NCBI RefSeq assembly: GCF_013602415.1
Contig: NZ_WPAG02000003.1
Span: forward strand, 62,001 to 126,000
Direction of reading: 5' to 3'
DNA length: 64,000 nucleotides
Source of the DNA: Rhodococcus sp. B50
Lineage (GTDB): Bacteria > Actinomycetota > Actinomycetes > Mycobacteriales > Mycobacteriaceae
This document shows positions 1-9,012 of the stretch, one piece after another. The first letter of the stretch is position 1, and each line of letters starts with the position of its first letter. The notes below the pieces were generated by a model. It did no database searches. It saw only the letters and a program-made list of their open reading frames with translations, and was not told the origin of the DNA. Position numbers and translations under genes: made by a program.

Positions 1-1
1 C

Positions 2-214
2 TGGGATGGTGGGGATCGCTCGGCCATCGCACCGATGAAGGTCTACACCCCGACCCGTCACCGCGAGTCCGCACACGCCACCAGCATCGGCACTCGTGAG
101 TCACGGTATGCCGCCCTCCGCGGTGAGCGTTCGACCGGGACCACGCCTTCCCGACCGCGGGTCTGGAATGCGCCCACCCCAGACGGTCCTCTCCCGCGGG
201 ACAGGTATCTCTGA
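2..214 (+). CDS. C-terminal end of an unidentified protein (partial)
   Basis: An open frame enters from the left edge and runs 70 codons to a TGA at 212-214. The sequence is basic and polar (ending PLPRDRYL) with no motif I recognise. The TGA overlaps the ATG of the next gene in a TGATG arrangement, which suggests translational coupling and membership of the transfer-type operon that follows. Its function cannot be judged from this tail. Confidence 0.5.
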   Translation, partial: WDGGDRSAIAPMKVYTPTRHRESAHATSIGTRESRYAALRGERSTGTTPSRPRVWNAPTPDGPLPRDRYL

Positions 215-1050
215 TGTCTCGGTCCGGACCCAACCCCGTCCTTGCCCCTGTCCGCCGCTGGGTGCTCTACTCACGCACGAACCTGACGGTATCGGTAGTC
301 GGTGTCGTCGCAGTGTTGTCGCTCGTTGGCATGCTGGTCGGGGAAGATCCGCAACCGCAGCCAGCAGAAGAGACGGCGGCCGCTGCGACCGAGACTGCGG
401 CTGCGGCGACGGTGGACGCGATCAGCTACGAGCTCTACGAGGTGAGCGAGTCTCAGGTGGTCGCCAGGACGGCGGCCCAAGCTACAGCCAGTGCACCGGC
501 CACTGCGATGGCCTACGCCCACACCTTCGTCGACACCACACTCTCGGATACGCAGTGGACCACCACGCTTGGCCACTACACCGTCTCCGAGCCCGGACCG
601 GCCATGGTAGCGGCACGGCCGCGCACTCCGGTGGTCATCACCGGACCCACAGTAAGCACTTCCGTCGCCGGCTCCGCAGGGACACAGAGCGCACGGGTTC
701 TCGTGCCAACCCAGGCCGGAGAGATGACGGTCTCTGTCGTGGTCGAGGAGCTGTCCGGCGGGACGCAGCGGTGGGTGGTCGACACTCCCCTGCCGACCCT
801 CGACCTGTCCGACATGGAGGATCTCGCACCGCGGACCACCACACCTGCAGCCCCTCGAACCTCGGCGGAGCCCACGACACCCCGACCGATACCGACGCCG
901 ACCCAGGCGCCCACCCCTCAACCGGCGTTCGACCCCCACCAACCGGAGCAGGACCCCATACCGAGCCCCAGTGTCGACCCCGCCCCGGTACCGGTACCGG
1001 GCCCGATTCCGATTCCCGACCTCGACACCCCGATCCCGGGGCAGCTGTGA
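214..1050 (+). CDS. Single-pass membrane protein of a conjugation-type module
   Basis: 278 aa. There is a short basic N-terminus and one hydrophobic segment at about residues 24-46. A soluble part follows at about 75-200, with alternating beta-like segments ending in a WVVD motif. The C-terminal tail of about 75 residues is rich in Pro and Thr. This layout (one membrane anchor, NTF2-like extracytoplasmic domain, proline-rich tail) recalls TcpC/VirB8-like components of Gram-positive transfer systems, but I infer that from architecture only. It overlaps the upstream stop (TGATG) and the next start (GTGA), so three genes appear coupled. It lies directly before a wall hydrolase, as expected for a cell-envelope-spanning conjugation apparatus. 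Confidence 0.6.
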   Translation: MSRSGPNPVLAPVRRWVLYSRTNLTVSVVGVVAVLSLVGMLVGEDPQPQPAEETAAAATETAAAATVDAISYELYEVSESQVVARTAAQATASAPATAMAYAHTFVDTTLSDTQWTTTLGHYTVSEPGPAMVAARPRTPVVITGPTVSTSVAGSAGTQSARVLVPTQAGEMTVSVVVEELSGGTQRWVVDTPLPTLDLSDMEDLAPRTTTPAAPRTSAEPTTPRPIPTPTQAPTPQPAFDPHQPEQDPIPSPSVDPAPVPVPGPIPIPDLDTPIPGQL

Positions 1051-2648
1051 CCATCCACGGCGCCGGCAAGGCGCTGCTGCTCAGTGGCGCAGCTGTCATC
1101 ACAGTCGGCATATCCGCCTGTACGACAGGAACTCCGGTGATTCCCCACGATCCGTGCCGGACCGTCCCCACCCGCGACAACAACTCTGACGGGACATCGG
1201 ATCTGCAATCGCGTGTCTCCGGCCCGATACAGCTACCGGTCCACCCCGGAACCACCACCCACACATCCGGGTTCGGCCCACGCTGGGGGACGCACCACCA
1301 CGGGGACGATCTGGCAGGACCTGTCGGCACACCGATACTTGCCGCGCTCGACGGAATCGTGGTCGCCGCAGGATCCAGTGGGGAAGGACCGGGCGTCGGA
1401 TTCGAGAACTGGGTGATCATCGACTCGAACGTCGACGGCTCGCCCGTCAGCACCGTCTACGGACACATGTTCATCGCCGGAATCCACGTCACACCTGGCC
1501 AGCACGTCGCCGCTGGTGATCACATCGCCGACATCGGCAACGCCGGAAGCAGCACCGGCCCACACCTGCACTTCGAATATTGGCAGGGCGGCAGACTGCA
1601 GGGCGGCACCCCGATCGACCCGGTGACCGTGCTACCCGAGATCGCCCGGCAGAACGGCGGAGCACCGCCGTCCGTCGAAGACTCTCACGACAACAACAAT
1701 CACGGTGATCAGGACAGCAACGTCCAGCTCGTCGCCACCTCCCGCTCGACTGCCGACTGTTCGGGATTCGGCGTGGCCGGCGGCGGCAATCTGGCCTTCG
1801 GGACCGTACCGGCCGAGTTCGAGCTGTGGCTGCGCCGCGCGGGCGGGGTATGCCCCGAGATCGACTCGCCGCTACTGGCCGCGCAGCTCCAGCAGGAGAA
1901 CAACTTCCGCTACGGTCCGAACGCCCCCGTGTCACCTTCTGGCGCGATCGGACCGGCGCAGTTCATGCCTGGCACCTGGGTCACCTGGGGTAAGGACTAC
2001 GACGGCGACGGAACAGCGGACCCGAATTCGATCGGCGATGCGGTGATGTCGCAGGCGCACTTCATGTGCGCGCTCCATCAAGATGTTGCTGGGATTTCGG
2101 GGGATCCGATCGAGTTGACGCTCGCGGCCTACAACGCCGGTCCCGGGGCGGTGTTGCTGCATCGCGGTATCCCGCCCTACGCCGAAACACAGAACTACGT
2201 CGCCAAGATCACGGCAGCCCGCGCGGCCTTCACCAACCCGAACTCGCGGGGTCGGTTCACGCCCAAGGCCTTGAGTGACAACAGCCAAGTCGTTGCGGCC
2301 GCGCGCGAATACCTTGGCACCCCGTACGTCTGGGGTGGCGGAGGCATCGCAGGCCCGTCCGGCGGAGGGTTCGACTGCTCCGGTCTGACGTCGTTCGCGG
2401 TCCACGCGGCCAGCGCCGGCACGGTCACGCTTCCTCGCACGTCCGAGCAACAGTGGAGCGTCGGAGTCGAAATCCCGATCGCGCAGGCACAACCCGGTGA
2501 TCTTGTCTTCAGCAACTGGGGACCGAACGGGCCCGGTCACGTGGGAATCTACTCCGGTAACCGCCGGATGATCCATGCCCCGACGACCGGCGCCGTGGTC
2601 GAGGAAGCACCGCTCCAAGCAGAAATGAAAGCCCGCCGGGTGATGTAA
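1047..2648 (+). CDS. Three-domain cell-wall hydrolase (M23 peptidase, lytic transglycosylase, NlpC/P60)
   Basis: 533 aa from a GTG at 1047 that overlaps the previous stop as GTGA; the open frame further upstream is antisense-like filler. A lipoprotein-type signal ends at Cys25 (GISAC). An M23 (LytM) endopeptidase domain at about 70-170 shows HHHGDD and the GPHLHFE zinc motif. A soluble lytic transglycosylase-like domain at about 255-360 has the likely catalytic Glu in QQENNF and the GPAQFMP segment. The NlpC/P60 domain at about 405-533 has Cys in FDCSGL and His in PGHVGIYS. Such multi-activity enzymes open peptidoglycan locally for type IV secretion or conjugation in actinobacteria. Three wall-cleaving activities in one polypeptide is the unusual feature. 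The role in transfer is inferred from its neighbours. Confidence 0.88.
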   Translation: MTIHGAGKALLLSGAAVITVGISACTTGTPVIPHDPCRTVPTRDNNSDGTSDLQSRVSGPIQLPVHPGTTTHTSGFGPRWGTHHHGDDLAGPVGTPILAALDGIVVAAGSSGEGPGVGFENWVIIDSNVDGSPVSTVYGHMFIAGIHVTPGQHVAAGDHIADIGNAGSSTGPHLHFEYWQGGRLQGGTPIDPVTVLPEIARQNGGAPPSVEDSHDNNNHGDQDSNVQLVATSRSTADCSGFGVAGGGNLAFGTVPAEFELWLRRAGGVCPEIDSPLLAAQLQQENNFRYGPNAPVSPSGAIGPAQFMPGTWVTWGKDYDGDGTADPNSIGDAVMSQAHFMCALHQDVAGISGDPIELTLAAYNAGPGAVLLHRGIPPYAETQNYVAKITAARAAFTNPNSRGRFTPKALSDNSQVVAAAREYLGTPYVWGGGGIAGPSGGGFDCSGLTSFAVHAASAGTVTLPRTSEQQWSVGVEIPIAQAQPGDLVFSNWGPNGPGHVGIYSGNRRMIHAPTTGAVVEEAPLQAEMKARRVM

Positions 2649-2707
2649 GGGAGACATGTTATTCGTGCTGGCATCAAGCATTTTCACGTATATCGGAGGG
2701 GGCCCCT

Positions 2708-3307
2708 TTGAAGGCAGGAAAGCTTGTCGCGGGGGTGCTAACCGTCCTGGCCGTCAGTTGGGGCACGCATTCGTGTCTGTCGCCCCAGCGAGAAGTCGCG
2801 GGACCGGCACCCGCCGCCGCGGAGCTATCTATCTCCCCGACATCGGCTACACCCGCCACAACAGCGGACTCTCCTCCCGCGGCTGCGCAGGCCCCGACCC
2901 CGTCCCCGGCAGCTCAGGCAGCCGAGGACGCGGCGAAGAAGGGCCTGACCGTGGTGTTCACCTGGTACCCAGCCACCGACAGCACCCAGAACGACGCCTA
3001 CGGACGTGCACGCGACTGGCTGACCGACGCCCTTGCCCAACGCATGATCGTCGACGCCCGCACCGAACGCGGTCCTGGGGCGCAGTGGGCTCAATGGTCC
3101 GAGCAGCAAGCGAAGGTCATCGCCGATGTCAGCATCGAATGCTCCGGCTGCCCCGGAGACACCGACACCATCATCCATCGCGTAGCCACCATCGAACAGA
3201 CAGCGGTGTCCGGCAGCGGCACCGATACCGTCGAGCCCGGCACCACGGTGTGGGTCACGCTCGTTCGAGAAGGCGACCGTTGGCTCATAGACGAGATCCG
3301 TTACTGA
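2708..3307 (+). CDS. Secreted or lipid-anchored protein, NTF2-like fold suspected
   Basis: 199 aa from a TTG at 2708 preceded by a strong GGAGGGGG at 2695-2702. The N-terminus is a signal peptide with a possible lipobox at THSC (Cys23). An Ala/Pro-rich linker leads to a domain at about 80-199 with conserved Trp residues and ending GDRWLIDEIRY. That C-terminal pattern (…WLIDEI…) is typical of NTF2-like domains in actinobacterial transfer proteins. It sits 14 bp before the next lipoprotein and is probably co-transcribed with the wall hydrolase. No enzymatic motif is visible. Confidence 0.65.
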   Translation: MKAGKLVAGVLTVLAVSWGTHSCLSPQREVAGPAPAAAELSISPTSATPATTADSPPAAAQAPTPSPAAQAAEDAAKKGLTVVFTWYPATDSTQNDAYGRARDWLTDALAQRMIVDARTERGPGAQWAQWSEQQAKVIADVSIECSGCPGDTDTIIHRVATIEQTAVSGSGTDTVEPGTTVWVTLVREGDRWLIDEIRY

Positions 3308-3320
3308 CCCCGGAGGACCT

Positions 3321-3917
3321 GTGAAGCCCAAAAATCTTTCCGTCACCCTGATCACCACAGCTCTTGCAGTCGGCCTGGTTTCGTGCGGGAGCGACGAGCC
3401 GACCTCCCCTGCGCCGACCACTGCCCCAAGTACGACCGCGACACCGGCGGCCGTGTCGGTTTTCGGCGAGGACAGCACCGACATCCTCTTCAAGATCCAT
3501 CAACGGAACGCTGTGGCGATCATCGAGGCGGTGGAGGAACGCGGAGGTACACCGGAGCAGGCGGTCGCAGCTCTTCTCGCCGCTCAGGCCGAGACCAGTT
3601 GGAGGTCCGGGTTATCCTTGCCGGCCCCGGCCACCGCGATCGCCGACATCTACGGGTGGCGGTTCGCGTACAACATCGGTGCCGATTCCACGGATGCAGT
3701 GCGCGCCGCGACATACACGTTCATGGACAACGCTGCTGATATGGACGTCGATATGGGGGATCCGGTGGCGTACGCGCTGGCGGTGCAGCGGGCCGATACA
3801 CGCGAGTATGTCGAGGACAAGCGCTTTTACACGAACGGTGAGACCGCCGCGTCGGAGTACGCGAAGGCCCAGCCCATCGCCGAGGCTGCGTATACGGAGT
3901 TGCGCGTCGAACGGTAG
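3321..3917 (+). CDS. Lipoprotein of unknown function in the transfer-type module
   Basis: 198 aa from a GTG at 3321, with GGAGGA 4 nt upstream. A signal peptide ends in the lipobox LVSC, followed by a Thr/Pro-rich linker and a mainly alpha-helical domain beginning ILFKIHQRNAVAII. I do not recognise a family. The 14-bp gap to the preceding gene and the shared lipoprotein character suggest it is the last gene of the envelope module; no strong terminator is visible downstream. About 250 bp without a convincing gene follow. Confidence 0.65.
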   Translation: MKPKNLSVTLITTALAVGLVSCGSDEPTSPAPTTAPSTTATPAAVSVFGEDSTDILFKIHQRNAVAIIEAVEERGGTPEQAVAALLAAQAETSWRSGLSLPAPATAIADIYGWRFAYNIGADSTDAVRAATYTFMDNAADMDVDMGDPVAYALAVQRADTREYVEDKRFYTNGETAASEYAKAQPIAEAAYTELRVER

Positions 3918-4174
3918 CTCTGGACACGTACGGTCCAGGTGTTCACAGTGTGTTCCCTACCGGCCTATCCGAGTTCGACAGGCAGCGTTCTTTTCAAAGA
4001 ACGAGATTGTGCTCATTCTCAGCAGGAAGGGCTGAGCACCGACGAGGTCCCTAGCGCAATTCTGCGGTATCCCGGTGCCTCAAGCCCACAAGAACGGTGA
4101 CTGTGTATAACCGTCCTGCGCTGCCGTGCCCGGCGTGGGTCGCGCGAATGCTCGAAGACGGCGCCGTTCAGGGA

Positions 4175-5173
4175 TCAGTAAGGGTTATCTACCGGAGTGA
4201 CCTGGATGAGCGTCAGCTCCGCATGAGCAGGACGATCCTTGAGTTGGAATGGGCGCATAGTTACCGAGGACTTCACCCACTCGTCCTGGCCGCCGTGCAA
4301 CTGCACCAGATCCACAGTAGATGGGGCTTCTCCACGGCTGATTCGCTGGGCGCTGGCCTGCAAGGCAGGTAGATCGTCCGGGTGCACGACAGGTCCGGTC
4401 AGGTGCGCGTACTGCCATTCGAGCCACTCCGGGGCACGGCCGATCCATAACACGATCGAACCTCGGTGGGCTTCGAAGAGTGCGACGTGCACCTTTGAAC
4501 CGTCGAGTCCTTCGGTGAGTCCGAGCTCGGCGAGCGTGGGCATGGATGGCGGATAGGCGTCAGAGAAGTCGTGGTAGAGAACACGCACGCCCTTCCCGTC
4601 CGCGGTAGGTCGCAGGATTACCTGCCACTGCATGGCATGGCCGTGATCGTGACGGACTGAGAACCAGGTGCTGAGCACCGTCCCCCGCTTGGGTGCCAGG
4701 GTGATCTCCAGGAACTCCTGCTCCTTCTCCATATGAATCGCCCGATTGATGTAATCCGAGGACAGTGCGGTAGGCACCCAGTCTTCGAGCAACGTTCCCG
4801 ACATGGCCGCGGACTCCCAGGTCTGGTAGATCAGCCAATCAGTGGTCGACCAGAACACCCCTGACGTCAGTCGTCGCGGCGTCATCTTTTCTTTCGGATC
4901 TCCGACCCACATGTGGATGCCGTGCACGTCGCCGAAGGGGCCGATGATGGGCCAGGCGTAGAACCGCCACGCTCGGTTCAAGCGCTTCGAGTGCAGAACA
5001 CGTTCGAACGGTTCCCGTGTCTTCCGTACGTGCTCGATGATCGGCTCGACGAGGATGTCCGCCGCAGGCGAGATGCTTCGTCTGGTGGAGAGCAGATTCT
5101 TCGTCTCGTCTTCCGAAGCCACCAGTGTCGCGACGCCCTCGGTCAACGTCTCGATCAGGTGCCACCCGCCCAT
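4175..5173 (-). CDS. Unrecognised soluble protein, possibly PAS/GAF-like
   Basis: 332 aa, no signal peptide or membrane segment. The composition and Trp-rich segments (WRFYAWPIIGPFGD, HIMW-type motif, WTVS-like strands) and a C-terminal portion from about residue 215 resemble small-ligand sensor (PAS-like) domains of actinobacterial proteins. I cannot name the family with confidence. It lies 83 bp downstream of the CYP102-like P450 on the same strand, so the two may share a transcript. If that holds, a ligand-binding or regulatory accessory role for the P450 is possible, but this is inference. Confidence 0.6.
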   Translation of the reverse strand: MGGWHLIETLTEGVATLVASEDETKNLLSTRRSISPAADILVEPIIEHVRKTREPFERVLHSKRLNRAWRFYAWPIIGPFGDVHGIHMWVGDPKEKMTPRRLTSGVFWSTTDWLIYQTWESAAMSGTLLEDWVPTALSSDYINRAIHMEKEQEFLEITLAPKRGTVLSTWFSVRHDHGHAMQWQVILRPTADGKGVRVLYHDFSDAYPPSMPTLAELGLTEGLDGSKVHVALFEAHRGSIVLWIGRAPEWLEWQYAHLTGPVVHPDDLPALQASAQRISRGEAPSTVDLVQLHGGQDEWVKSSVTMRPFQLKDRPAHAELTLIQVTPVDNPY

Positions 5174-5256
5174 GCAGACCTCACTTATTACGATTGCGTA
5201 TCGATCAAGCGGTCAGTGTAACGGGCCTACATTCTTGAGCGATTGGGCGCCGCATG

Positions 5257-6621
5257 TCATCGCTTGCGGGGTTGCATGACCAGGCGCAGATCCTGGGGGC
5301 GGATCGTCAGAAGCTCCTCCACTTTCAGCTCGTACCCCGGGACGGGTGCGATATCGAAGCGTGTAAGGATGCGGGCCAGCGCGAGAACCGCTTCGTGCAG
5401 CGCGAATTGACGACCGATGCACGCACGCGCCCCGACACCGAATGGCTTGTATGCGTGGGCCGGGCGAGCTCGTACGGCTGCGGGCAAGAACCGATCTGGA
5501 TCAAACCGTTCTACGTCGTCGCCCCACAGTTTCTTGTCGCGGTGCAGGGCGAGTAGGACCACCAAGACGGTTTCGCTCTTGCGGATCGGATAGCCGGCCA
5601 GGGTGGTTTCTCGACGAGCTTTGCGGAAGAAGGCTGGGCCGGATGGCCACAGTCGCAGCGTCTCATCGACGATGCGCCGTACGTATCGCAGCTTGGCGAC
5701 CTGTTCAAAGCGCACCGGCGCGCCGTCCGTTCCGAGCACCTCGTCGATTTCTTCCCGGGCCTGTTTGACAATCTCAGGGTTGAGTGACAGGTAGTGCAAA
5801 GCGAACGACAACAATCCGGCGGTGGTCTCGTGACCGGCGATCAAGAAGGTCAGGACCTGGTTGCGGATGCTCTGATTCGACATCATTTCCCCCGTCTGGG
5901 GGTCCGGGTTCTCGAGCATCCGTTGCAACAGATCATCTTGCCGTGGTGTCTCACCACCGCGGCGGGCAGCGATCACCTGATCGACAGTTGACTGCATCAG
6001 CGCGATGTCTTTCGGATTTTGGCGCATAGCCTTCCATCCGAAGATCTCCCGGAAGACCGGAACATCATTCGCAGTTTGGGAGACGTACGCCATCGCGCGA
6101 CTCATCGATTCGACGAACGGATGACGGCCGGGGGCGAACGAGTTGAAGCTGTAGCCAAACCCTGTGCGGCCGATAACCTCCAGGGTCAGCCGGTTCATGT
6201 CAGAAGATATGTCTGTAGGCTCGCCACTGGCCGTATCGACCCAGTAGGAACATAGTTGGTCGATGCATTCGACCATCGCCTCGTGATAGCTGCGCATCGA
6301 TGCCTGACTGAAAGCCGGCATCAGCACATTGTGCGCCTGTGCCCAGGCCGGCTCGCTGTTGAATGCGGTGAAAAGTCCGTCACCTGCTAGTTCTCGCAGA
6401 TTGCTTACTGGAGGGACGACCGCCTTGGCGAACCGGGTTTCGTCAAAGACCTCTGCGGCTGCGTCGCCACCTCCCACCACGACGACCTTGCGGCCGAGGA
6501 TGCTGATCTCGAAGATGTCGCCCAACTCTTGCACGAACTGCGCTTCCCGCTGCACTGGTCGCTGAGGGTCGAGGCGCAACACATCGCCAAGCAATGGCAG
6601 CCGCCACGACGGCCGAGGCAT
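5257..6621 (-). CDS. Solitary CYP102-like cytochrome P450 (heme domain only)
   Basis: 454 aa from the ATG at 6621, chosen because AAGGAGG lies 11 nt upstream and the product then matches the length of a P450-BM3 heme domain; the frame extends another 44 codons upstream without a good ribosome site. Visible motifs are I-helix AGHETT (about 260), ExxR in ETLRLWP, and the heme loop FGVGARACIGRQ with the thiolate Cys at about 400. The KPFG…RACIG and PRPSW-type N-terminus resemble the fatty-acid hydroxylase CYP102 family rather than ferredoxin-dependent bacterial P450s. CYP102 enzymes normally carry a fused FMN/FAD reductase, but here the frame stops after the heme domain (MQPRKR). A separate redox partner is therefore needed and none is adjacent. 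Substrate unknown; a fatty acid or similar lipid is the family expectation. Confidence 0.85.
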   Translation of the reverse strand: MPRPSWRLPLLGDVLRLDPQRPVQREAQFVQELGDIFEISILGRKVVVVGGGDAAAEVFDETRFAKAVVPPVSNLRELAGDGLFTAFNSEPAWAQAHNVLMPAFSQASMRSYHEAMVECIDQLCSYWVDTASGEPTDISSDMNRLTLEVIGRTGFGYSFNSFAPGRHPFVESMSRAMAYVSQTANDVPVFREIFGWKAMRQNPKDIALMQSTVDQVIAARRGGETPRQDDLLQRMLENPDPQTGEMMSNQSIRNQVLTFLIAGHETTAGLLSFALHYLSLNPEIVKQAREEIDEVLGTDGAPVRFEQVAKLRYVRRIVDETLRLWPSGPAFFRKARRETTLAGYPIRKSETVLVVLLALHRDKKLWGDDVERFDPDRFLPAAVRARPAHAYKPFGVGARACIGRQFALHEAVLALARILTRFDIAPVPGYELKVEELLTIRPQDLRLVMQPRKR

Positions 6622-7479
6622 CCGTTGTTCCGCCTCCTTGCCCTTCCCCGGAACGTTCGGCGTGGTTTCTCCGGAACACGCACTCCCCACAGAAGTCATG
6701 GCCCGAGTGTGCCGTACCGCTACCTCCTCCGCCGAACCCCCACTTGAGGCCACGCCTCACGGCCCGCGACGCGCCAGATCAGCTTTGACGACGCAAACAG
6801 GACATGTCATATTGCTGAGCCCAGATCCATTCTTGGGAATCGCGCCGTGATCGAACGCGGGACCCGCCTGGAGCCGAAAGGTGGATACGACTTCATCCCG
6901 TCGCTGAATCACTACGAATCCCACTGCGCACAGCGACTATTCACCAGCGTCTACCAAATCAGCCATACGAGCAATCTACCGACCCCTCAGACACCTTCGG
7001 CCGTTCCACCGTTGCGGTGCTGGCATTGGGGTCAGCGCATCCGGACTCCGCATGGGAAGAGCACACGACTGCGCCCGCTTGAACGGCCCTGCTGAGCAGA
7101 ACGATGAATGGTTTGAACGCGGCCCTCATCCGGAACTCGAACCTCGAATGCGCTCTCGCACCGACGAGTCAGACACTGCCAACCAGAGCTATCGAGCAAG
7201 CGCCATCGGAAGCTCTCCCACGCCGATACGCCCCGAACATCGAGCGTTACAGTGATTTGCGGCACACACTTTGCCTCAGCTGTCCCACCTGGGTAAGTTC
7301 TCTTGTGCTCGGGGGAGTGCCTCCTTCGTGCTCGCACCGGTCGGTGAGTGATTCCCGTCTGGAAGCAGTAGGCCCACGAAAATCGTGAGGTCTTCTTCCA
7401 GCTACCCGGAATCGGAGACGACATGCAGAGTGCGAGCACCGACGACGAAGGACGCACAAGACGTCCGCGGGCGAAGGAC
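6622..7479. other. About 860 bp without a convincing gene
   Basis: Short open frames on both strands lack ribosome sites, family-like sequence or typical high-GC third-position bias. The first part must hold the promoter of the P450 gene. I see no repeat or mobile-element end here. Confidence 0.5.
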
Positions 7480-7926
7480 CTACGAAGGCTCGCCGAGCGG
7501 CCTGTTTCGAGCGCGTTCGTGCGCCGCTCGCAGTTCGTCCTCCGAAATCCCCAACGCTGCAGAGAGCCTTTCGCCGACGTTGTCGGAAAGCGAAATCACA
7601 CCACGCTCCACGCAGCTCACGATCTGAGTGGTAACACCAGCTTTGGCGCCAAGCTGTGGCTGCGTCAGACCCAGCAGCACACGCCAGTCACCCGGGTAGC
7701 GCTCAGCCTCGGGCACTTTCACCACGTCCGCGATCGTCACCCCAAGCACTTCGACAACCCGAGCGAGCAAATCGACCTGCGGGGACGACTCGCCCATCTC
7801 CCAGCGGCGGACGGTCCCGGTGCCCACCTTCGCGACCCGCGCGATCTCCGTCTGCGACAAGCCGGCGTTGAGGCGCGCCTGACGCAGAGCGTCGGGACTG
7901 AAGCCACGCATTACTCGTCGGCTCAC
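7480..7926 (-). CDS. Transcriptional regulator with two XRE-type helix-turn-helix domains
   Basis: 148 aa from a GTG at 7926 preceded by AAGGAGGA; an ATG lies five codons downstream, and the open frame extends another 73 codons upstream without a ribosome site. The first HTH at about 10-65 contains LRQARLNAGLSQTEIARVAK and WEMGESSP. The second at about 85-140 contains LLGLTQPQLGAKAGVTTQIV and CVERGVIS. A tandem XRE protein without any other domain is a compact DNA-binding protein that can read two half-sites from one chain. It is transcribed away from the WhiB-like gene at 8191, so the intergenic region 7927-8190 is the likely place of autoregulation. Confidence 0.8.
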   Translation of the reverse strand: MSRRVMRGFSPDALRQARLNAGLSQTEIARVAKVGTGTVRRWEMGESSPQVDLLARVVEVLGVTIADVVKVPEAERYPGDWRVLLGLTQPQLGAKAGVTTQIVSCVERGVISLSDNVGERLSAALGISEDELRAAHERARNRPLGEPS

Positions 7927-8062
7927 CGTCCGAATCCTCCTTGTGAAGTCGCCATCGCTAGACACTGTGCAACTCCCTCGATACGATGCGCGCATATGGA
8001 TTTGAATAGATCGTTTGTATAGATGGATGACATGGAAGGAGCGAAGTAGCTGATTAATGCGA

Positions 8063-8099
8063 ACGGTCCCCCAGCCGTTAGCAGCAGCTGAGGGACCGT
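8063..8099. promoter_or_regulatory. 13-bp inverted repeat between two divergent regulators
   Basis: Arms 8063-8075 (ACGGTCCCCCAGC) and 8087-8099 (GCTGAGGGACCGT) pair with one mismatch around an 11-nt spacer. The repeat lies between the double-XRE gene and the WhiB-like gene. It could be an operator for the XRE regulator or a transcript hairpin; there is no T-run on either side to favour a terminator. Confidence 0.45.
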
Positions 8100-8190
8100 C
8101 CAACAGCAAGCCGACTGTTACAGCAGTCGAACAAGCCAGAGGCACACGGGTTAGCAGCCCGTGGCCTCGATTGCAGATATGGAGCCTGCG

Positions 8191-9012
8191 ATGAACAGGT
8201 TAGTTGGCGCTGGGCAGATACGCCTAGTAGCAGAGAGTCCCGCCCCTCCTCACGGAGAGACTCACGACACAGTTCTTGGCAGCGAGGATCCTCACTCTCT
8301 CCTTGCTGAGCACCTTCCGAATCCGGAGGGCACCGCATGCTCGTCGTGCGGGTTCACCTACTCCACGGACCAGCCACTGTGTCCGCCCGTCGTCGAGGCG
8401 TTGCGCACGCTCACCGCACGCGCACACACGCGGTCGTTCAGCGACTACTCGACGAACCAGCTCCGGGCGCTCGAGCGGGAACACTGCGGCACCGGCCGGT
8501 GCCGACGATGCGGATTCGTCTACACCCCCACCGTGCGCGTATGCCCCACTTCGCGCCGTATCGCCATCGAGCTCGAATCCCGCTTCAAAGCCCCGATGAG
8601 CGAGGTCCACGCAGGTCAAGGTCTGTGCTCCGGGAAAGGACAGGTGTGGACGGTCAGCGGAAACAAGTCCGCCCCGTGGCGCCAGGCCGTCGCCGTCTGC
8701 GCACAGTGCCCGCTCCTCACCTCCTGCACCACGGAACTGGACCGCAGGCTGGCTAGCGGGGAGAAGATCTGCGATCAGATCCTCGCCGGGCGACTGTTCT
8801 CCGGTAAAGGCGACGAGATCGCTCCCGAGATGTTCGATGCCTATGCCGACCGGTGCGGAGCCAAGACCAAACGTCGAAAGCCCAAACCGAAGCCCCGACC
8901 TACCCGGCGTGCGGCGACCACGAGGACTGCGCCCGCGTCCTCTCCCGCGCAGGATGTTCCAGCGTCCCCCGCCGACGGACAACTTGCGCTGTTCAAGGGA
9001 GCGGTGGCATGA
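8191..9012 (+). CDS. WhiB-like Fe-S protein with two extra N-terminal Cys-pair motifs
   Basis: 273 aa from the ATG at 8191 (GGAG 6 nt upstream); a GTG at 8161 is possible. Two N-terminal CxxC knuckles (CSSCGFTY and CRRCGFVYTP) are each followed by a CP-type cysteine (LCPP, VCPT) and look like zinc ribbons. The central part has the WhiB pattern: a Cys in GLCSGKG, a Trp, then CAQCPLLTSC, and downstream ILAGRLFSGKG in place of the usual GVWGG turn. A Lys/Arg/Pro-rich basic tail follows. WhiB-like proteins hold a [4Fe-4S] cluster through four Cys and act with sigma factors in actinobacterial transcription. Plasmid and phage versions are common. The next gene overlaps by ATGA, so it heads a three-gene coupled unit. 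Confidence 0.65.
   Translation: MNRLVGAGQIRLVAESPAPPHGETHDTVLGSEDPHSLLAEHLPNPEGTACSSCGFTYSTDQPLCPPVVEALRTLTARAHTRSFSDYSTNQLRALEREHCGTGRCRRCGFVYTPTVRVCPTSRRIAIELESRFKAPMSEVHAGQGLCSGKGQVWTVSGNKSAPWRQAVAVCAQCPLLTSCTTELDRRLASGEKICDQILAGRLFSGKGDEIAPEMFDAYADRCGAKTKRRKPKPKPRPTRRAATTRTAPASSPAQDVPASPADGQLALFKGAVA

Noticed and set aside
96..1046. N-terminal extension of the wall hydrolase to 96
   Set aside because: The segment overlaps the 278-aa membrane protein in another frame, is rich in Arg/His/Gly, and the GTGA start with a lipoprotein signal at 1047 explains the gene.
4097..4372. 91-codon plus-strand frame before the PAS-like gene
   Set aside because: It overlaps the end of the minus-strand gene and has no ribosome site; the sequence does not look like a protein.
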